From positions 1-30,239 of the forward strand of contig CALEJW010000059.1 of assembly GCA_937898635.1 (NCBI GenBank): DNA of 30,239 nucleotides. Reading direction: 5' to 3'. The translations under genes and the position numbers were made by a program. The notes under the pieces were generated by a model. That model worked only from the letters and a program-made list of their open reading frames with translations. It did not search any database and was not told the origin of the DNA. Shown piece after piece: positions 29,954 through 30,239 of the stretch. Numbering within the stretch: position 1 is the stretch's first letter; each line of letters opens with the position of its first letter. The DNA is from an uncultured Pseudomonadota bacterium (GTDB lineage: Bacteria > Pseudomonadota > Gammaproteobacteria > Burkholderiales > Usitatibacteraceae).

Positions 29954-30239
29954 GCCGGCTCGCGGAGAACGTGATGCACTTCGCCCGCGTGCTGCGCGGC
30001 GCGGGCATACCCGTCGGCACCGGCAAGGTCATCGACGCGACGCGCGCCCTCGCGCTCGCAGGCGTGGCGAGCCGGGCCGACTGGCACGCGACGCTCTCCG
30101 CGCTCTTCCTCACGCGCCACGAGCAGCAGGCGGTCTTCGACCAGGCCTTCGAGGTCTTCTGGCGCGACCCCGCGCTGGAGGAGAAGATGATGGCGCTCCT
30201 GCTGCCGAAGGTGCGCGGCCGGGCCCCGCCGCCCGAGGA
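29950..30239 (+). CDS. CoxE-like VWA-associated protein (5' part; cut by the window edge)
   Basis: Starts at GTG 29950 overlapping the ATPase stop. About 96 codons are visible: LAENVMHFARVLRGAGIPVG, then RADWHATLSALFLTRHEQQ and FDQAFEVFWRDP, the typical N-terminus of CoxE-type proteins, which end in a von Willebrand A domain that is beyond this window. It is the expected partner of the MoxR ATPase in metallo-enzyme maturation. Confidence 0.88.
   Translation, partial: MSRLAENVMHFARVLRGAGIPVGTGKVIDATRALALAGVASRADWHATLSALFLTRHEQQAVFDQAFEVFWRDPALEEKMMALLLPKVRGRAPPPE

Overview
The window looks like chromosomal DNA of a high-GC (about 70 % by eye, not computed) free-living respiratory Gram-negative bacterium, most likely a betaproteobacterium. 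The reasons are an RND efflux pair, TonB-type and multihaem periplasmic proteins, a gltX locus flanked by tRNA-Val and tRNA-Ala as in other proteobacteria, FNR-type regulation and Cox-type molybdenum hydroxylase genes. Species cannot be fixed from this sequence. I see no transposase, phage gene, CRISPR array or rRNA. Coding density is very high, and the only gene-free stretch over 300 bases is 13570-13954.

Layout. 1-4302 holds tRNA-Ser, a peroxiredoxin-like protein, a class III aminotransferase, a hemerythrin-domain protein behind an FNR-like site, tRNA-Arg, an HD/PDE-like hydrolase and a DUF465 protein. 4456-8707 is an RND adaptor and permease pair. 8722-11410 holds a lytic transglycosylase, then gltX framed by tRNA-Val on one side and a tRNA-Ala/tRNA-Glu unit on the other. 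11433-13569 is a chemoreceptor with a TonB-C domain protein upstream of it.

13955-18341 is the most unusual block: two small monohaem cytochromes c in which the usual axial Met is replaced by His, a membrane-anchored octahaem NapC-like cytochrome with two non-standard haem motifs, a cytochrome b, and an 11-haem membrane-anchored cytochrome built from four copies of a dihaem module. No catalytic subunit accompanies them. A near-perfect FNR/DNR box (18474-18487) lies between this operon and a divergent beta-CASP RNA nuclease gene.

20011-24581 is a signalling cluster: PAS-PAS histidine kinase, NarL-type regulator, stand-alone receiver, a Crp/Fnr-type regulator with FNR-like DNA-reading residues but without FNR's iron-sulfur cysteines, and a zinc alcohol dehydrogenase. 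24578-25162 is an unrecognised gene on the opposite strand. 25382-30239 is a Cox-type cluster (small Fe-S, large Mo and FAD subunits, MoxR ATPase, CoxE-like protein cut by the window edge). Its active-site loop is AYRGAGR (form II), so CO oxidation should not be assumed. A second perfect TTGA-N6-TCAA box precedes it.

Working model (inference): the Crp/Fnr protein at 22691, or a homologue elsewhere, switches on the multihaem electron-transfer operon, the Cox-type operon and possibly the hemerythrin gene when oxygen falls or NO/redox conditions change. The chemoreceptor and histidine kinase would provide energy and redox sensing.
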